From: Diaporthe sp. PMI_573
Taxonomy: Eukaryota > Ascomycota > Sordariomycetes > Diaporthales > Diaporthaceae
Reading direction: 5' to 3'
Assembly: GCA_021399435.1 (NCBI GenBank)
Contig: JAJTUP010000127.1
Location: 1 to 64,000, forward strand
DNA: 64,000 bases
Shown: one piece after another, positions 21,841 to 34,189 of the stretch
Layout of the letters: the number at the start of each line of letters is the position of its first letter
Position numbering within the stretch: position 1 is the first letter of the stretch
Program-made: the position numbers and the translations under genes
The notes under the pieces: generated by a model
Told to the model about the DNA's origin: nothing
Databases searched by the model: none
What the model saw: the letters and a program-made list of their open reading frames with translations, nothing else

Positions 21841-23676
21841 AAGAGACGTTCCGGGCCAGCTCTGCATGTGTAATATGGGGTGTTAGGGGACATGTTGGAA
21901 TTATCTGCCTACTCATACTAGAAGCGAAAAGGAACATGCCCTACAGCATGAGTGAGATTGCTCCTCTGCCAGCCTCACCTGACAGATGGGTGGGGAGCAT
22001 CAAGCTTCTAGATATAACCCCGCTTGTGGACCATTGCCTCCTAAAGCAGACCGATACTTCGAGGTCAAGTCGAGAGACCCACTTCTGCACAGCAAGCAGC
22101 TACTGTTGCAGAGCGGATTCAACAGCCCCGGTATCCATATTGGTCACCAATCGCGTGCGTTCCAGTTGCGAACAAGGTGGTCCACTCAAAGAAAAAGTGG
22201 TCTGGCCCAAATGATACACCCCGGGCGCTCCGATGGAACCTGAAGATAAGCTCAGGGCGGGTCATTCTAGCGAGAGTCTCAAGCGGTCTGAAAAGAATGC
22301 TTGGACATGCAGAATGTAACACGTGTAGAATTGCACAGTGGGTGAAAATGATCCACGACAAAGCATGTATATGTTGTATACCTTCAGTATCGTGGAAGAG
22401 ATGAAGTATTGAGTTGTGTAGCAGAGAGCCTGTAAATAGGACATCAAGGACGTGCGAGCAGCGTATCAAAACGGATGACCCAGAATTTCGTTGGTGTACA
22501 GTGTACGTTCCAAACATAATAATACGGCTACTTCTCTGTTCGGCACGATGATAACCACTTTATCGATGGTTCCCCCATGTCTTGAATAATCGAAAGGCCC
22601 GAAAGAGCAACCCCGATAGCCTGCAAAGACAGTTTGCAAACTCACAAATTGATTGATTTCCATGTAATTCACAACATGTACCGGTGGCAAGACTTGAATT
22701 CACTGTTGGAATTGCACAACGCGTCATCAAAACTCCATGCCGCTGCAGTAGTGAAGCATGTGATGGCGCCTGAGAAATCTCAGTCTACGCAAATATTTAC
22801 CAACGGATACTAGCTTTCCTCAGAACTCGTGACCGGTTTCCTAGGCAAGGAAACGCAAGATAGTAACCACATGCAGTGTTTACTCGGGTCGAACAGCCGT
22901 GAGAGATGTTAGAGCGTCTCTCACTTGAAACAGATTTCACGGATCTCATCAAGCAGAAAGGTCAACACCGGATCTAAGCTATTTTCTATTCTATATTCGC
23001 TACTTACATATCGACACGGGCAGTTTGTGCACCTTCGGAATGTTTTATGCCCCGATCTCGTATCCACAGAGGCTTAAGCCGTCCGCGAGGAGTTTGCCAA
23101 ATGCAGAATTTGTGATTCTAGCATCAGTAGGGTATATGTGAAACGAGGAATTATGGGATCTGTCCAGCCTGTGGGAGAAACAAATGGTTAACTGGGCAGA
23201 AATAAAACCCCTACTGTGGAGATAGCAAATGATTAGGACTAGAAAGTCGCTGAATAATAACTTTGTCCGAGTGGGCGCCCTTGTTGATCTTATTATAATG
23301 TCTCATTTTTTACTGGCTCTTTATAGGATAGAGCCACAAATCTCGGGTAAACCCAGATTGACTCAAGGATACTATAGGTAAAGAATGCTTCTAGCGTAAG
23401 GGGATCTGTGGGATAGTGGATCCCATACTCCGGGGTGCTTCCTCATGGCAGAGCAAACACAACCGTCATTGACCTTATCTGGACCGCAGGAGAGAAAGCA
23501 GCCCCTATACATCCAAGAAAGGCCAAGAAATGTCAGTTCGTCGGGTCTGAAAGCATGGAATATAAGTAAATAATATAGCCCGGTTCTAAATTAAGTTTGT
23601 TTGAAGTTCTGTTTGCCAGCCAAGAATTCTTTAATCACACCCTGGTTCATCTTAACAGTTCAAACTCAAAGACAAG
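21841..23676. other. Intergenic, no recognised gene
   Basis: About 1.8 kb without a coding signal I can support. Bases 23560-23676 (TATAAGTA near 23560, then the leader) probably include the former promoter of the peroxidase pseudogene. Confidence 0.5.
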
Positions 23677-24469
23677 ATGCGCTCTTCAATCCTGTCCCTC
23701 AACCTTCTGGCCCTGGCAGTATATGCCTACCCGCAACCACAGGCCGTTACCGACCAGCATAAGTTTCAAGCCCCGAGCGTGGACGATAGTAAGTCGTGCC
23801 AATGATCGACGCTTTACAACTTAACTAATACAGTTCTTAGGCCGTTCTCCTTGCCCAATGTTAAACATACTGGCCAACCACGGCTATATTACCCGCAACA
23901 GTAGAAACATCTCCCTTACAGACATACAGGATAGCTTTAAGGCCGCCATTAATCTAGAGCGGGCGTTTTCTGTCAGGCCCTTTAGCGTCAACGTAACCGC
24001 CTCGACCACCGGCCGCAACGACACGCTCAATCTATACAACTTGCTTAAGCACAACCTGATTAAACATAATACCAGCTTGAGCCGAAAAGACGCCTACTTC
24101 GGGAATACCTTAGACTTTAACCCCAAAGTATAGGCGGAAACCTCTACTGTCTGGAGGGACACTAATGCCACCACCGTCTTAATTAAGGCCGCGGCCAAGG
24201 ACAGGCTGGCATAGATTGCAAAAGACAAGATTAAAAACCCTAAGTATAATCTGACTTTGGCCGGGAAGGCTGTTGGCCTTAGTAAAACTGTATTATTTGT
24301 GGCAATTATAGGTGACAAGGTTGAGGGGAATGCGAGGGTAGACTGGGTCGATATCTTTTTCTGCAAGTCTTGACTCCTATTTGCTAAGGGATGGATAAGG
24401 TCAATAGAAGTGATTACCTTAACTAACATCGCCAACATAAAAGAGAAGATCATTACATTCTCTAGCTAA
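23677..24469 (+). pseudogene. Peroxidase family 2 (chloroperoxidase/UPO-like), three stops
   Basis: Haem-thiolate peroxidases use an axial Cys in a PCP motif. Exon 1 (23677-23788) encodes a signal peptide (MRSSILSLNLLALAVYAYP). The intron 23789-23840 has GTAAGT, TTAACTAAT and TTAG. Exon 2 starts SRSPCPMLNILANHGYI, matching the family's PCP...NTLANHG motif, followed by HN.IKHNTSLSRKDAYFG, the conserved S-R-x-D-x-x-x-G segment. The single frame is then broken by TAG at 24131-24133, TAG at 24212-24214 and TGA at 24371-24373, yet continues family-like (NLTLAGKAV, GDKVEGNARVDWV) to a TAA at 24467-24469. Joined exons are 741 bases, a multiple of three, so only nonsense changes, not indels, damaged it. 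The TGA probably came from CGA. Confidence 0.85.
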
Positions 24470-24847
24470 GTCTTGCAGAACCTAGCAACGAGTTATAAAT
24501 AATGAGCATGTTTGGTCTTGATGAACAATATATGTAACCTGTCAGTTGAGGTGACATGTCCTGGAGTACGACAAAATTCCCTGCTCTACCATAATCCCTC
24601 AGATTTCTTAGGTTCAAAAATTCAGGGGCCGTTCAACTTTATCACTTACGCAAATATAAAAATCTAAAAGCTTCGAACAAAGGGGCAGATATTGGTCTCT
24701 ACCTAGGGTATTTGTGTGGTATCCATTCTATAACAGTTTGTAAGGACATCGATTCGGGCTAATCGGTCAGGTCTTTGTTGCCAACGACGGGTTTGTGCAA
24801 AATCAAACATGACTGTTAGTAGAGCTTGAATCCTAGCAAGTGCATCA
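24470..24847. other. Short intergenic stretch
   Basis: No gene or distinctive signal seen between the 3' ends of two convergent pseudogenes. Confidence 0.5.
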
Positions 24848-25552
24848 TCAAGCTGCACCGCTGCGTGCCTCGTTCTGAAGTCGCTCCAGCATCTTGGCGT
24901 GGATTTTGCTCCCTGTAGAGGTGTCAGTATTAGTCAACAAATGCATGTCTGAGGAGGCACATGCTCCAAGTTGGACGATAGGATGGCAGCTAATACTCAC
25001 ATCCAGCTTCACAGCGGCCTTTAACCAGTGCCATCAGCAGCATTAAGCAACTAATCTCTACAGCCTGAACCAAGTCCAGCTTCCCACCCTCGACTTCCTT
25101 AATATCCCAGCGAGTATCGATACTCACGCCCAGAGGGCTTTTAACCCGTAAGAAGACGCCATGTTTGATGTTCGTAAATTTATATGTAGAGACAATGGTC
25201 GAGCCCCAAATGCCCTTGGGTATATTTTCAAGCTTATCCGTCACCTTATACAAATAGTGTAGGACCCCTTGTGTCCACGCCCTCGGGGATTTGTGGTTCA
25301 GTAACCTCGCCCTTGGCCTCGTACTTATTTAGGTGAAGATCACAGGAAAGGAAAAAGTCGTTATCCTGCAACATCAGGACGCCCTGTCCGCGGCTGACAC
25401 CATCCGGCAGCTGGGAGTGCGGTTCTGTTGTGCTGGTGGTGTTGAGGACTGGTGACAAGGGTTAGACCCTGGTCAAGGCGTTGTCGAGCATAAGAGTAGT
25501 ATGAGGCTAGATCGAGGAAACGATGACACGTATTGAAGAACTTACACAACAT
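24848..25552 (-). pseudogene. DUF7053-like (SRPBCC-type) gene with a 1-base frameshift
   Basis: Three minus-strand exons are readable: 25552-25546 (ATG TTG T), 25448-25001 and 24912-24848. The introns 25449-25545 and 24913-25000 have GTAAGT/GTGAGT donors and CAG acceptors. The protein runs MLFLNTTSTTEPHSQLPDGVSR, then LMLQDNDFFLSCDLHLNKYE, YKVTDKLENIPKGIWGSTIVSTYKFTN, SPLGVSIDTRWDIKEVEGG and CEAGWSKIHAKML. This is the layout of fungal DUF7053 proteins. The frame changes at about 25250 (between PTLF and YKVTD). Summed exons give 520 bases, i.e. one extra base, in agreement. It could be a sequencing or assembly error, but its neighbours are also broken. Function is unknown. Confidence 0.75.
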
Positions 25553-25803
25553 TATGTTAGAATTCTCGGACCGCGGTCTGGAGCAGAAGCCTATTTCGGA
25601 AGAACCTGTTGATTCATACAAAAAAATTTCTCGTCGAGAGCGACCTGCATCTTAAGTACGATGAATTCAAATTCGGTTCGCTTCAGTAAGCATGGATTGC
25701 CACGCAGCCGTGACATCTTTTGTTTCATCCGTGCCACTAAATCTGGCTCCGCCAATGTACGTTGTTCTCCATCTTTCCGCCAATGATTGCATATGGTGGT
25801 TTA

Positions 25804-28800
25804 TTAATGCCTCGGGGCGGTTTTAATAACACCCCAAGCGTGCTGTCGAGCCTGCTGCTCGTCCTCATTAGGATCGTTGCACCCAACATAAGTGGCCCAG
25901 AGCATTCGCGTACTTAGCGACCAATAGCTGCCGTACTCGGGCTGAGTGCTGATGGCCTTGAGCAATTTGATCATGCCTGAAATGGAATACAACTTTTTGT
26001 GGTTGATGACGGTATCGGCCTTTTTCCTGTCCTCATAGCACACCGCCTGCTGTGTAAACGCCAAAACCAGAGCCCCAATGGCGGCGGCGACTGGCGTGGC
26101 GAACGACGAGCCTTCACATTTGCAAAAGCCCCCACCATTAGAAGTCAGCCGTTGGGATAGGATGCCCTTGCCAACCACCATAAAATTCTCACCGTAATCG
26201 CTAGGCTGCGCTGTAAATTCAGACTTTTGCCCACCACCATCCTTGCATGAATGCACGCCAATGGCTAGTCCGCTATCATTGGCAGGCCAAGCTACGCGCT
26301 CGTGCGTGCCCTCGTTCGATGTGGCCGCAAATACCACCACGTTCTTGTCTCTTGCCTCGAGCAGTGCGAGTTCCAACTCGTACAGCTGTCCCGAAGAGTA
26401 ATTTCGGAACCCTAACGACAGATTGATGATGTTCGCGCCCTTCCGTAGGGCCCACTTGATGGCCTAAAATAAATTACATTTGATAGTCGTCAGCAGGGCC
26501 GTGTTCCACGTGGCAGGGTTGCTTTTCTTCCTAACTTCCGAAATCACCGTCCTCCCTCTTCCCTGTGTATGTGTGTGTGTTTTGTGTCTGGTTATCTCTG
26601 TGATGTGGCGAGTCTTACCTTTGCTACTGTGTCCGGCTGTGGGGTCTTGAACCTCGCTAGATCATTGGGGATGCTGAGACTGCGTTCGCCGAGGCAAACT
26701 CGCGCAACCAACAGATTTGCGCGAGGAGCTAGGCGGAGGATAATGCCAGCAACCTGAGTGCCGTGACCGTCCAAGTCTGGAATTTCATCGTATTTATCGT
26801 CTTCGTCTCCTTCGGAGCCTCGGGAGTCGCCGTCCCGCCGGTGACCATTGTCAACGTCCTGGGCCGTGAGGCTACGCCGGCAGAAATCCCGACAGCCTTT
26901 GATTCGATGGCATTGCGGACGCTCATCCTCGGAGTTCTCGGGGTTTGGCTCAACTCTGGGTTCCCCTTTGAATCGCTTTGTCCGGGGTCGCTTGAAGTCT
27001 TCATGGGCGAGGTCTAATCCAGTGTCGAGCACAGCTACGCAGATGGGCTCATCATCGCAGCAGTGCCTCATCCGGGTGTCGACTGTGTTGTGGATTAGTT
27101 GAATCTCATTGTCGATATATCTTCGCTAGTATCCAGTAAATATCACTGTCCAGTATAAGAACTTTTCGTCAAGAGCCACATACTCTCGCTCAGGGTCCTT
27201 TGACAGACACCTGCCAAAGCCGGAAATGCATTTGAGACCGGTCAGAAGGGGAGTTGTTGTTTCGACGTCGCTGGTTGAGTGGCTCTCTTCAGAGACTAGT
27301 GTGTAATTGTCTTTCAACGGTGGTGTTGATGCTGATGCCCCTTTGTCAGGTCTCGTTATTGGCGAATTGACGATGTGCGCGGGCGTTGCTCCATCGAGTG
27401 TATCGCGCCTGTTCAAGATGAGCCGGTCTTGTGCCTCCTTGGAGCGATTGAAACTAGAAAACCGCTTGTTTGTATTTCTCTGCCTAAGGGACGGTCAGCA
27501 TACGATGCACAAAGGATTGCTGCCAAGCAGAGGGCTATTACTGGGCTTCTGCTGTGTTTCTCCCATCCTTGCCTCGACATTGTTTGCCATCCTCCAAGCT
27601 CGACGGCTGGATCTCGGCTCGGGGCTGGCTTGAGCCTGACATGGCTCTAGGTTCGAATATGGGTCGTGGGCTTATTACCTGTCCCAGATTGGAGTCTTGG
27701 ACCGTGGCCGAAGTAGCTTGCGTGTAGACTTCCGCTTGATGTGTCTTGATCCCGTGCGACGAAAGCTCAGTCGATTTGAATTGGATTCGATCGGCGTCGA
27801 TCGATTCTGGCTCTTGTTCTTGGAGCCAAGCCAGTTCGCATAACGTCTTCAATGGTTCGACCATGTTTGTGTAAAGACTTTCGGTGATATTCGCCTCATC
27901 ACCGCCCCATTTCTGCGAATCGGGGATCACACAAGTCTTGATTATTTCCTTCAACACAGGATACGTTTCACGTTTCCTCTAGGCGGGTTTCAAGATAATT
28001 TGCCCAGCCACGTGATGGTCTTCATTATCCATCGGGCTCCCGCGTTCAACAGAGTCTTGCGGTCTGTGTCGCTCAATATCCTCTCCTAGTTTAATTTCAA
28101 GCAGCAGAATTCCTAAACCCAGAATCTTAGGATAGGCGTGTGTTGCTAATGAAAGGCCGAGCTCCGGCTCTTCTGGCGGATGAGCAGGCGGCCGAAACGA
28201 TGGCCGCAATTTGGTTGCAAGATAGGGCTTATGTATCTGGGTGAAAATATCTCGGGGTTCGGCGTCATTGTCTAGGCGTTCACGCATGAATTGGATGGTA
28301 TACTTTGTCCAGTATGGCGTCATCCAGTCCGATTTGTAGTATTGCCATACTACCTTAGCGAGTAGATAGGAGAGTAGAAGCTTGACCTGGCGTTCGCCTC
28401 GTAACTTGCGTTTATTCAAGATGGCGGCGAGCAAAATGCTTGGCTCCTCGAGAAGAAAATCCTCGAGTAGTTGCGGCTCAGCCAGGTCCTCACAAATAAG
28501 CCCATTGTTGACGACTTTAAGGACGAGTCGGCCCAGCCACGAACCCCGTATCAAGTTGCAAATTTCTATTGACGAGACGACGGGCTTGGGCTTGCCACCA
28601 GCTCCGAGATGCACTTTGGAAGTAGGAGTAGATTGGTTGCCGTCACTGTTCCTATTGCTGGTTTTTGTGTAGCGTTAGCTCAGTCGAGACGGGCTCGAGG
28701 ACTTCCTGGACGAAAGGCCTTTACCTTCGGGTTGGTACCTCAAGCCGGGCTCCTCTCCACCTATCCACATCACGAGCCATCGAGTTGGGTTGGATGGGGT

Positions 28801-29600
28801 GCGGATGACGAAAGAAGCAGTTGAAGGAGACTTTCTCATTTGCCTCGTCCAGCATCTTGGCCCGAGTTAGTGCAACATTAGCCGTGAAGCCTCCGCCGCA
28901 TTTATTTGCGAGGAGAGAACAGTCGAAGAGCTTGGCGTGGAGCAGGTGAAAGACAGGCAGAGTGTTTATCGCGCAGCTTTGTGAGACTCGTTCGCGCTTT
29001 CCCTTCTGCCAGCTTAGTATTATGCTCGGGGCGGTCGTCCACCAGCGTTGAGCCCAGCGGTGATGGCTCTGTGTTTGCAAAGGCTGTGAGGAACTCGTGG
29101 ATTTTGGTCCGCTCTTTTAAGGCTGAGTCGTGGGCGAGCTGTTGGATCTTTTTTCTAGCCTGGTAAGTCTCGTAATTTGCGTTCGCGATGAGAGAACGCA
29201 GCGTGGGATAGTTATTGCGGTCGAAAGTTGGGCTTCGGGATGGCTTGCTGGCAGTGGGCGACTGTGGAGTGTCGAAAAGAATGCATGAATTAGCGGCGGC
29301 TCGTTCTAAAGCACGCTAAATAGGAGGCTACCCATGACTGCCTCGGCGTGGAACAGATTTCCGACTTACTCTGAAGATGTTCTTGAGGACTAAAAGAAGC
29401 TTGAGAATGCTCCTCTCAACTTTAGGGTCGTTGGCATACTGTCTGCGGGTTTCAATGTCCCACAAGCGCTCTTTCACATCCGATAGCAACGAGCCGAGCT
29501 TAGAGATACCAAATACGCGATTGTCGGCTGCCCTGACGACCTCTTGAAGCTTGGTAACGGCTTGTTGAGCGTAGAGCACGAGAGTTTTTATGTTCGGCAT
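25804..29600 (-). pseudogene. DUF7580 - subtilisin (S8) fusion gene, three lesions
   Basis: Five exons on the minus strand: 29600-29370, 29261-28725, 28657-27542, 27483-26619, 26463-25804. All introns (108, 67, 58, 155 bp) start GT and end AG. The N-terminal half matches DUF7580 (SSIEICNLIRGSWLGRLVLKVV, LLSYLLAKVVWQYYKSDWM, ILGLGILLLEIKLGEDIERHR). The C-terminal half is a subtilase with Asp in VAVLDTGLD, His in DLDGHGTQVAGI, and Ser in GSSFATPVAAA. It lacks a signal peptide, as do intracellular fungal subtilases used as NLR-type effectors. Lesions: TAG at 27979-27981 and TAG at 27126-27128, both where Trp (TGG) fits, and a +1 frameshift near 28950. Exon lengths sum to 3,409, one over a multiple of three, supporting one inserted base. 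Confidence 0.85.
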
Positions 29601-30300
29601 GGTGCATAACGTTCTTCGAAGACGAGGTGGGGAGGGTGGAATGCCTGCTCTACAAGGAAGATCCTCGGCGTTAGACGTTTGTACGCTTGAACTTTGCTAA
29701 GCAACCGAGTATCGTACTCCGCACTAGGTGTCTAATTTCCCCTTTGGGACTAGACCGGTTGCTGCGGCCCGCTCCTATTTGTTCTTCGGAAGACGATACC
29801 CATTTGCCCCACCCGTTCGTTGCATTTGGTGATTCTTCCTTGTACATTCACAATGCGAGATCCTTTCTACATCATATTTCTATGTCGCGGCGTATATTGT
29901 CACAGCTTGAGTGATCATTTGGGAGAAGAGTATGTGTGGCGTGTTGCGGCTCCAACAGATCTGTGCTTGCTCGGCATTTCGCTGGTGGATGCGCACTAGA
30001 ATAGATTGGACAGAAATATATTGGGGTCGGTTTTCATTTCCACTCACGTGGCATGGTCTGCTACCTTCCCCTCAGCATCAGCTCCTCAGCTGTCGTACCT
30101 ACATAAGAGGACGGATTACAGCAAAGGGAACCCGATCCGACAATACTATCACACACGCCACAGGTCCCCAATATTGGCTCAAGAAGCCTCGATACTATGT
30201 TGGTCAACATCAAGTGCACTATCAAAAGCAAAAATGCGGATAGTACGTGTGGATCCATACGATTTAATGTCAAGTACTGATCAGATTATCATACCATACC
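29601..30300. other. Intergenic, no recognised gene
   Basis: Probably the old promoter of the DUF7580-subtilase gene and ordinary spacer. Nothing else supported. Confidence 0.45.
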
Positions 30301-30307
30301 ACCCGGG

Positions 30308-31200
30308 CTAGCCGTGCACCCCCACCACTCGTGCACCTTCACCACACAAACCGCTCAACTTCACTTACACCCAATTCAGCCATACTTGAGGTTATTCAAA
30401 TGGCGATTTGATAGGAATAGAGTATTTCTTTGGGCGATCACGTCCATAGTAGTCAATTGTAGTTTGGGGGCTTCGGAGCGGGATTAATCAGACTCCGAAC
30501 CCCGCACAGAAATATAACCCTCGTGGACTAAATGTACAATTCTCTTTAGAACCCACAGCCACATATCTTCTCATTGAGGCCCAACGACGAGATGCCTTCC
30601 TATACCGAAGAAGATATGGCTGATGCCATATTCGACATTATCGACAATGGTATTTCTAAGCGCCAATCGGCTTTGAAGCATGGTATACCTCTGATGACAC
30701 TAATCGACCGTGTGAGCGGCACTGCCTCGAAGTCTGAGGCTACCCAATCCAACCAACGGCTATCTACAGCCGAAGAGAATAGACTAGTTGACTGGATCGT
30801 TAAGCAAGAGTCTCTGGGCTATGCGCCAACTGCCCAAGTTGTCCGGAAAGTTGTTGAAGCTATCTTGAAGAAGAAGGGCAATACCGAGCCCCTGGGCAAG
30901 CACTGGATGAATGGCTTCAAAAATCGACATCGTGACAGAATCCACACCAAAATAGACCGGAAACAGGAAGCTGAACGCTTCAATGGCTTCACTCCTAAGA
31001 CGGTCAACTAGTATTTTGACCAGAGGGAACAGTTTAGCTGGGTTGAACTAGAGCTGACGGTCAACGTTGATGAAGAAGGGATTATAGAGGGTCAAGGTAA
31101 GCCTTACTGGCAATGTCTATTGCTATTGACTAACTATTATTAGGGGTTGATTCTCTTGATGTTGCTCTCCGTGATAAGATGGGCGAGAGAGGCGGTGTCC
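30308..31200 (+). pseudogene. Truncated pogo-type transposase (psq/CENP-B DNA-binding half)
   Basis: An open frame from the ATG at 30592 starts MPSYTEEDMADAIFDI, the usual opening of fungal Fot1/pogo transposases. It contains a pipsqueak-type helix-turn-helix (SKRQSALKHGIPLMTLIDRVSG) and a CENP-B/HTH_Tnp_Tc5 domain (QRLSTAEENRLVDWIVKQE...PLGKHWMNGFKNRH). A TAG at 31009-31011 stops it. The same frame continues YFDQREQFSW, as in intact relatives, followed by a possible intron (GTAAGC at ~31095, TTAG at ~31143). The catalytic DDE core is not recognisable. CCGTGCACCCCCACCACTCG-like sequence at ~30312 may be the left terminal repeat; no right copy was found. Confidence 0.75.
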
Positions 31201-31925
31201 TCGATCTTGGATAGGGCAAGGAAGCTACTATAGTACCCTGAGTGATATCTCAGCCTTGTCAGGATTACCAAAGCCTCCCGTAATCACCACGTCCTAGACA
31301 CAAGAAATAGACTCAGCGGCAAAAGTATGTCTAGAATCAGCTGTTATGGTCCTTGTATTGAGAATGATGAACGCCTCGGCATGTAAGTTGTCTACCAGCC
31401 GCCGATCCGAGGTGATATAACCATTCACCAGTAACTGCACACTCCTAGAAATCCTTGTCTAATCAAAAAGCTTTGCGAGCACACGGATTTCATTGCATCT
31501 GCGGAGATCCTGGCTGCCTTGACATGTCCATTGGGCTGGCGGTGCGGGCTGACGGTGCAGCCTCGGCTTCTGGCCGCGAAGATACCTCGCGGTGCCGGAT
31601 GGACATTGCCGAGAATGCACGGTCATGTGGGCGATCCGTTGGGACTAATTCCAAGAGTCGCAAAACAAGGATGCGGATGTCCTGTAGCAAGCGCGCGGTA
31701 CGCGTGCTGGCGGTGAGCCCAAGCAGGACGGCATAGTAGAGCTCAAGAGACCAGTGGATCGCTCTGGGGCCAACATCCTGGCGCCTTTACATATCCACAG
31801 CCATTCTAAACGTTGTCGATGGACCTTTTTGGTGACCTGCAGAGGTGTTGTTGAAAACAGGAAGGTTAAAATTAAAAGTCCACAGGTTAAAAACGTTGCA
31901 CAACTCCCAATTAGCCTCCCGAGCC

Positions 31926-32340
31926 TGATTACTAGTAATCGATGCTTCTTTTCGAACCTGGTCTACCAGCAGACTAGAGTGTGACATTTTCTATCTGCCT
32001 GGACTTAGGCTGGTCAAATTACTAGTAATAGGTGTTTTGTCTCGAGTAGGTTACTGGCAAACAAATGCGTGGCACCGTTGAGTTTACCAGTATACACAAG
32101 TCTAATTCGACCCAAATACTGGTAAACTGAAAACGAAGAATGACTCAAAATCTGATTACTAGTAAAATGAAAATGACTTAAACTTGATCACTAGTAAGAC
32201 AAAGATGACTTATGTCCTCTCACTCTGAAATGATTGCCCTGCATGCTGCCATCCTCGCAAGCTACGGCCACAACCTACTCCACTGATATCTTTTTAAGAT
32301 GTCTAACCACTGGTAAAATGATATTGTTAAGCCACTGGTC
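31926..32340. repeat. Scattered ACTAGTAA palindromes, tract 1
   Basis: ATTACTAGTAAT occurs at 31928-31939 and again at ~32019, with variants at ~32155 (GATTACTAGTAAAATG) and ~32187 (GATCACTAGTAAG) and decayed forms with ACTGGTAA. Several share an AAAATGACTTA-like neighbour. Spacing is irregular. Confidence 0.6.
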
Positions 32341-32349
32341 ACCATCCAA

Positions 32350-33190
32350 TAATACTACACCTATTAACTCCGAAAAACACTCAAACCAATAGAGGTTGCC
32401 GCTCCAAAGTTTATCAGTAATGCGTCTCGTCGTCTCTTCGAGGCGCCTATAACATGTTCTGTTCTATAATGTATTTAGGAGGTAGGGGTCCATAGCATCG
32501 AGACATCTACGGACGTCCCCAAATTGCACGTCGATATAGTTATCCGGCAGATAGAAGCTTTCATCCTCTCGGCAGTATTATATGAGATGGTTATAGTACT
32601 CTGTTGCTTCCTCAAGCCACTTGACGATTTTGTCGACAGCTTGTACCCACTAAAGAAGCTAGGGTGCTTCTTTATAGTCTTGCCAGAACGGTGATCCCAA
32701 AGACTTATACAATATCTCTCAGACAGACTTAATATATTGGGCGTCTATTGATTCTATAGTAATAAATTGGGTTATAGTGGTAGATTGGGTCGATCCCATA
32801 GTGGTAGGTATGATTGATGATCTGGTAAAGTAGGTTTAGGTAGGTCAGGCAGAAGAGAGGAGTTCGCCGTATCGCAGCCAGACTGACAAACAGAAGGGTG
32901 ATCTAGCCTTTTTCTCATCCTAGCAATAGGAAGTTCCTGCAGCTTGACAGGCAGATGTGCATAGTTCTTGACCGGCTGGACAAACGACAAACAGCCACTC
33001 AGGTTTATTGTCATAGCCGCCATCACATCGCACACCACATCATGTGTGACAAGAAATTTAGGAGACCACAAAAGGACCATTCTCAGTCACGAAATAGCAG
33101 GGTCACCCCAGTATCTCTCAAGCCGGTCTTGGACTCCTTTCTGCATCTTGGATGTCAACCAATTGGGCACTGTGAGCCAAAATTAGCACC
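32350..33190 (-). repeat. Copy A of a diverged ~0.7-kb duplication
   Basis: Two stretches resemble 34190-34800: one around 32390-32520 and one at 32950-33165 (TTGACCGGCTGGA, AAAGGACCAT, CAGGGYCA, CCGGTCTTGGACYCC). On the minus strand copy A reads with few stops as a segment containing VQAVDKIVKWLEEATEYY and LPDNYIDVQFGDVRRCLDAM. I do not recognise this family; it may be a domesticated or dead transposon-encoded protein. Confidence 0.55.
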
Positions 33191-33720
33191 AGAAGTCTAA
33201 CAGGCACCCGGAGTTACCAGCCCATACGGCTAGGCAAGGTATGTACTACGCCGCGGTACAACAGTTACGGCTTGACCACTCACAGGATCGTTGACTAAAT
33301 TAAGGACGAACACGAGGCTGCTATTTATATATATACGCTGGGACTGACAAGGTTTGCCGGAGGAATCACGTGGTCACATTTCCAAGGATATCTCAACATG
33401 CGATTATGCCTCGAGAGGCTGTCGTGTCTCGAGGGCGGAACAGGCCTCCGGGCAGATCACCCCAAGGAGGAGTGAGAGATCGCACAATAGGCAGCCTCTA
33501 CATCACAAGCGAGCGCGCAGCCGCCTTGTCCAAGCTTTGAAGGCTGCCGGCTCCTCACCAGTAGAGGCATGGGTGCGAACCGAGAGATCGTGGGGGTTGG
33601 TGGGCGAAAGTTGAATTGGGAGATGAACCATTCGGCAGGCTCCGACATGTGAGTTGGTGGCCGGCCGCAGTCAAACGTTTTAGTGGCTGGCACGACTGGC
33701 CATTCAATGAACGAGCTAAT

Positions 33721-33875
33721 AGTTCAAACAGTTTACTAGTAATAGCAGTTCACTTCAGATGGTTGACTAGTAATAGGGGCAACTCTTCGAACAGTTTATT
33801 AGTAATAGTAGTTATCCCTCCAAACAATTTACTAGTAACAGGAGTGTCTCTTCAGACCGTTTATTAGCAGATAAG
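33721..33875 (+). repeat. Five-copy ~32-bp minisatellite, tract 2
   Basis: Cores GTTTACTAGTAATAG at 33731, GTTGACTAGTAATAG at ~33762, GTTTATTAGTAATAG at 33794, ATTTACTAGTAACAG at ~33827 and GTTTATTAGCAG at ~33859 are 31-33 bp apart, joined by TTCARAC-like linkers. Each core is a near-palindrome centred on CTAG. Confidence 0.8.
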
Positions 33876-34189
33876 TATATTACACCTAGGATGGAACTCA
33901 ACTTTTCTTTGGATAGTTTACTGGTAACTGGTAATAAGATTTACTTTAGACACTTTACTATACCTAGGTTTTATAAGCTCACTATTTATCAACTCAATTT
34001 AATTAGGCGTTATACTTATTGCTTTAAACTAAACAAGGACTATATCATCTTACACTAGCTTGTAACACTAATTGCAGAGCCTCACCTAGAAATCTAAGTT
34101 TGCCCAATAGTTTTCCAATTCCATAGATCCAAGTTAAGTATCGATTTTAACTCATCAGAAAATCTTAACGGAGAAGAAAAGTATACCCA

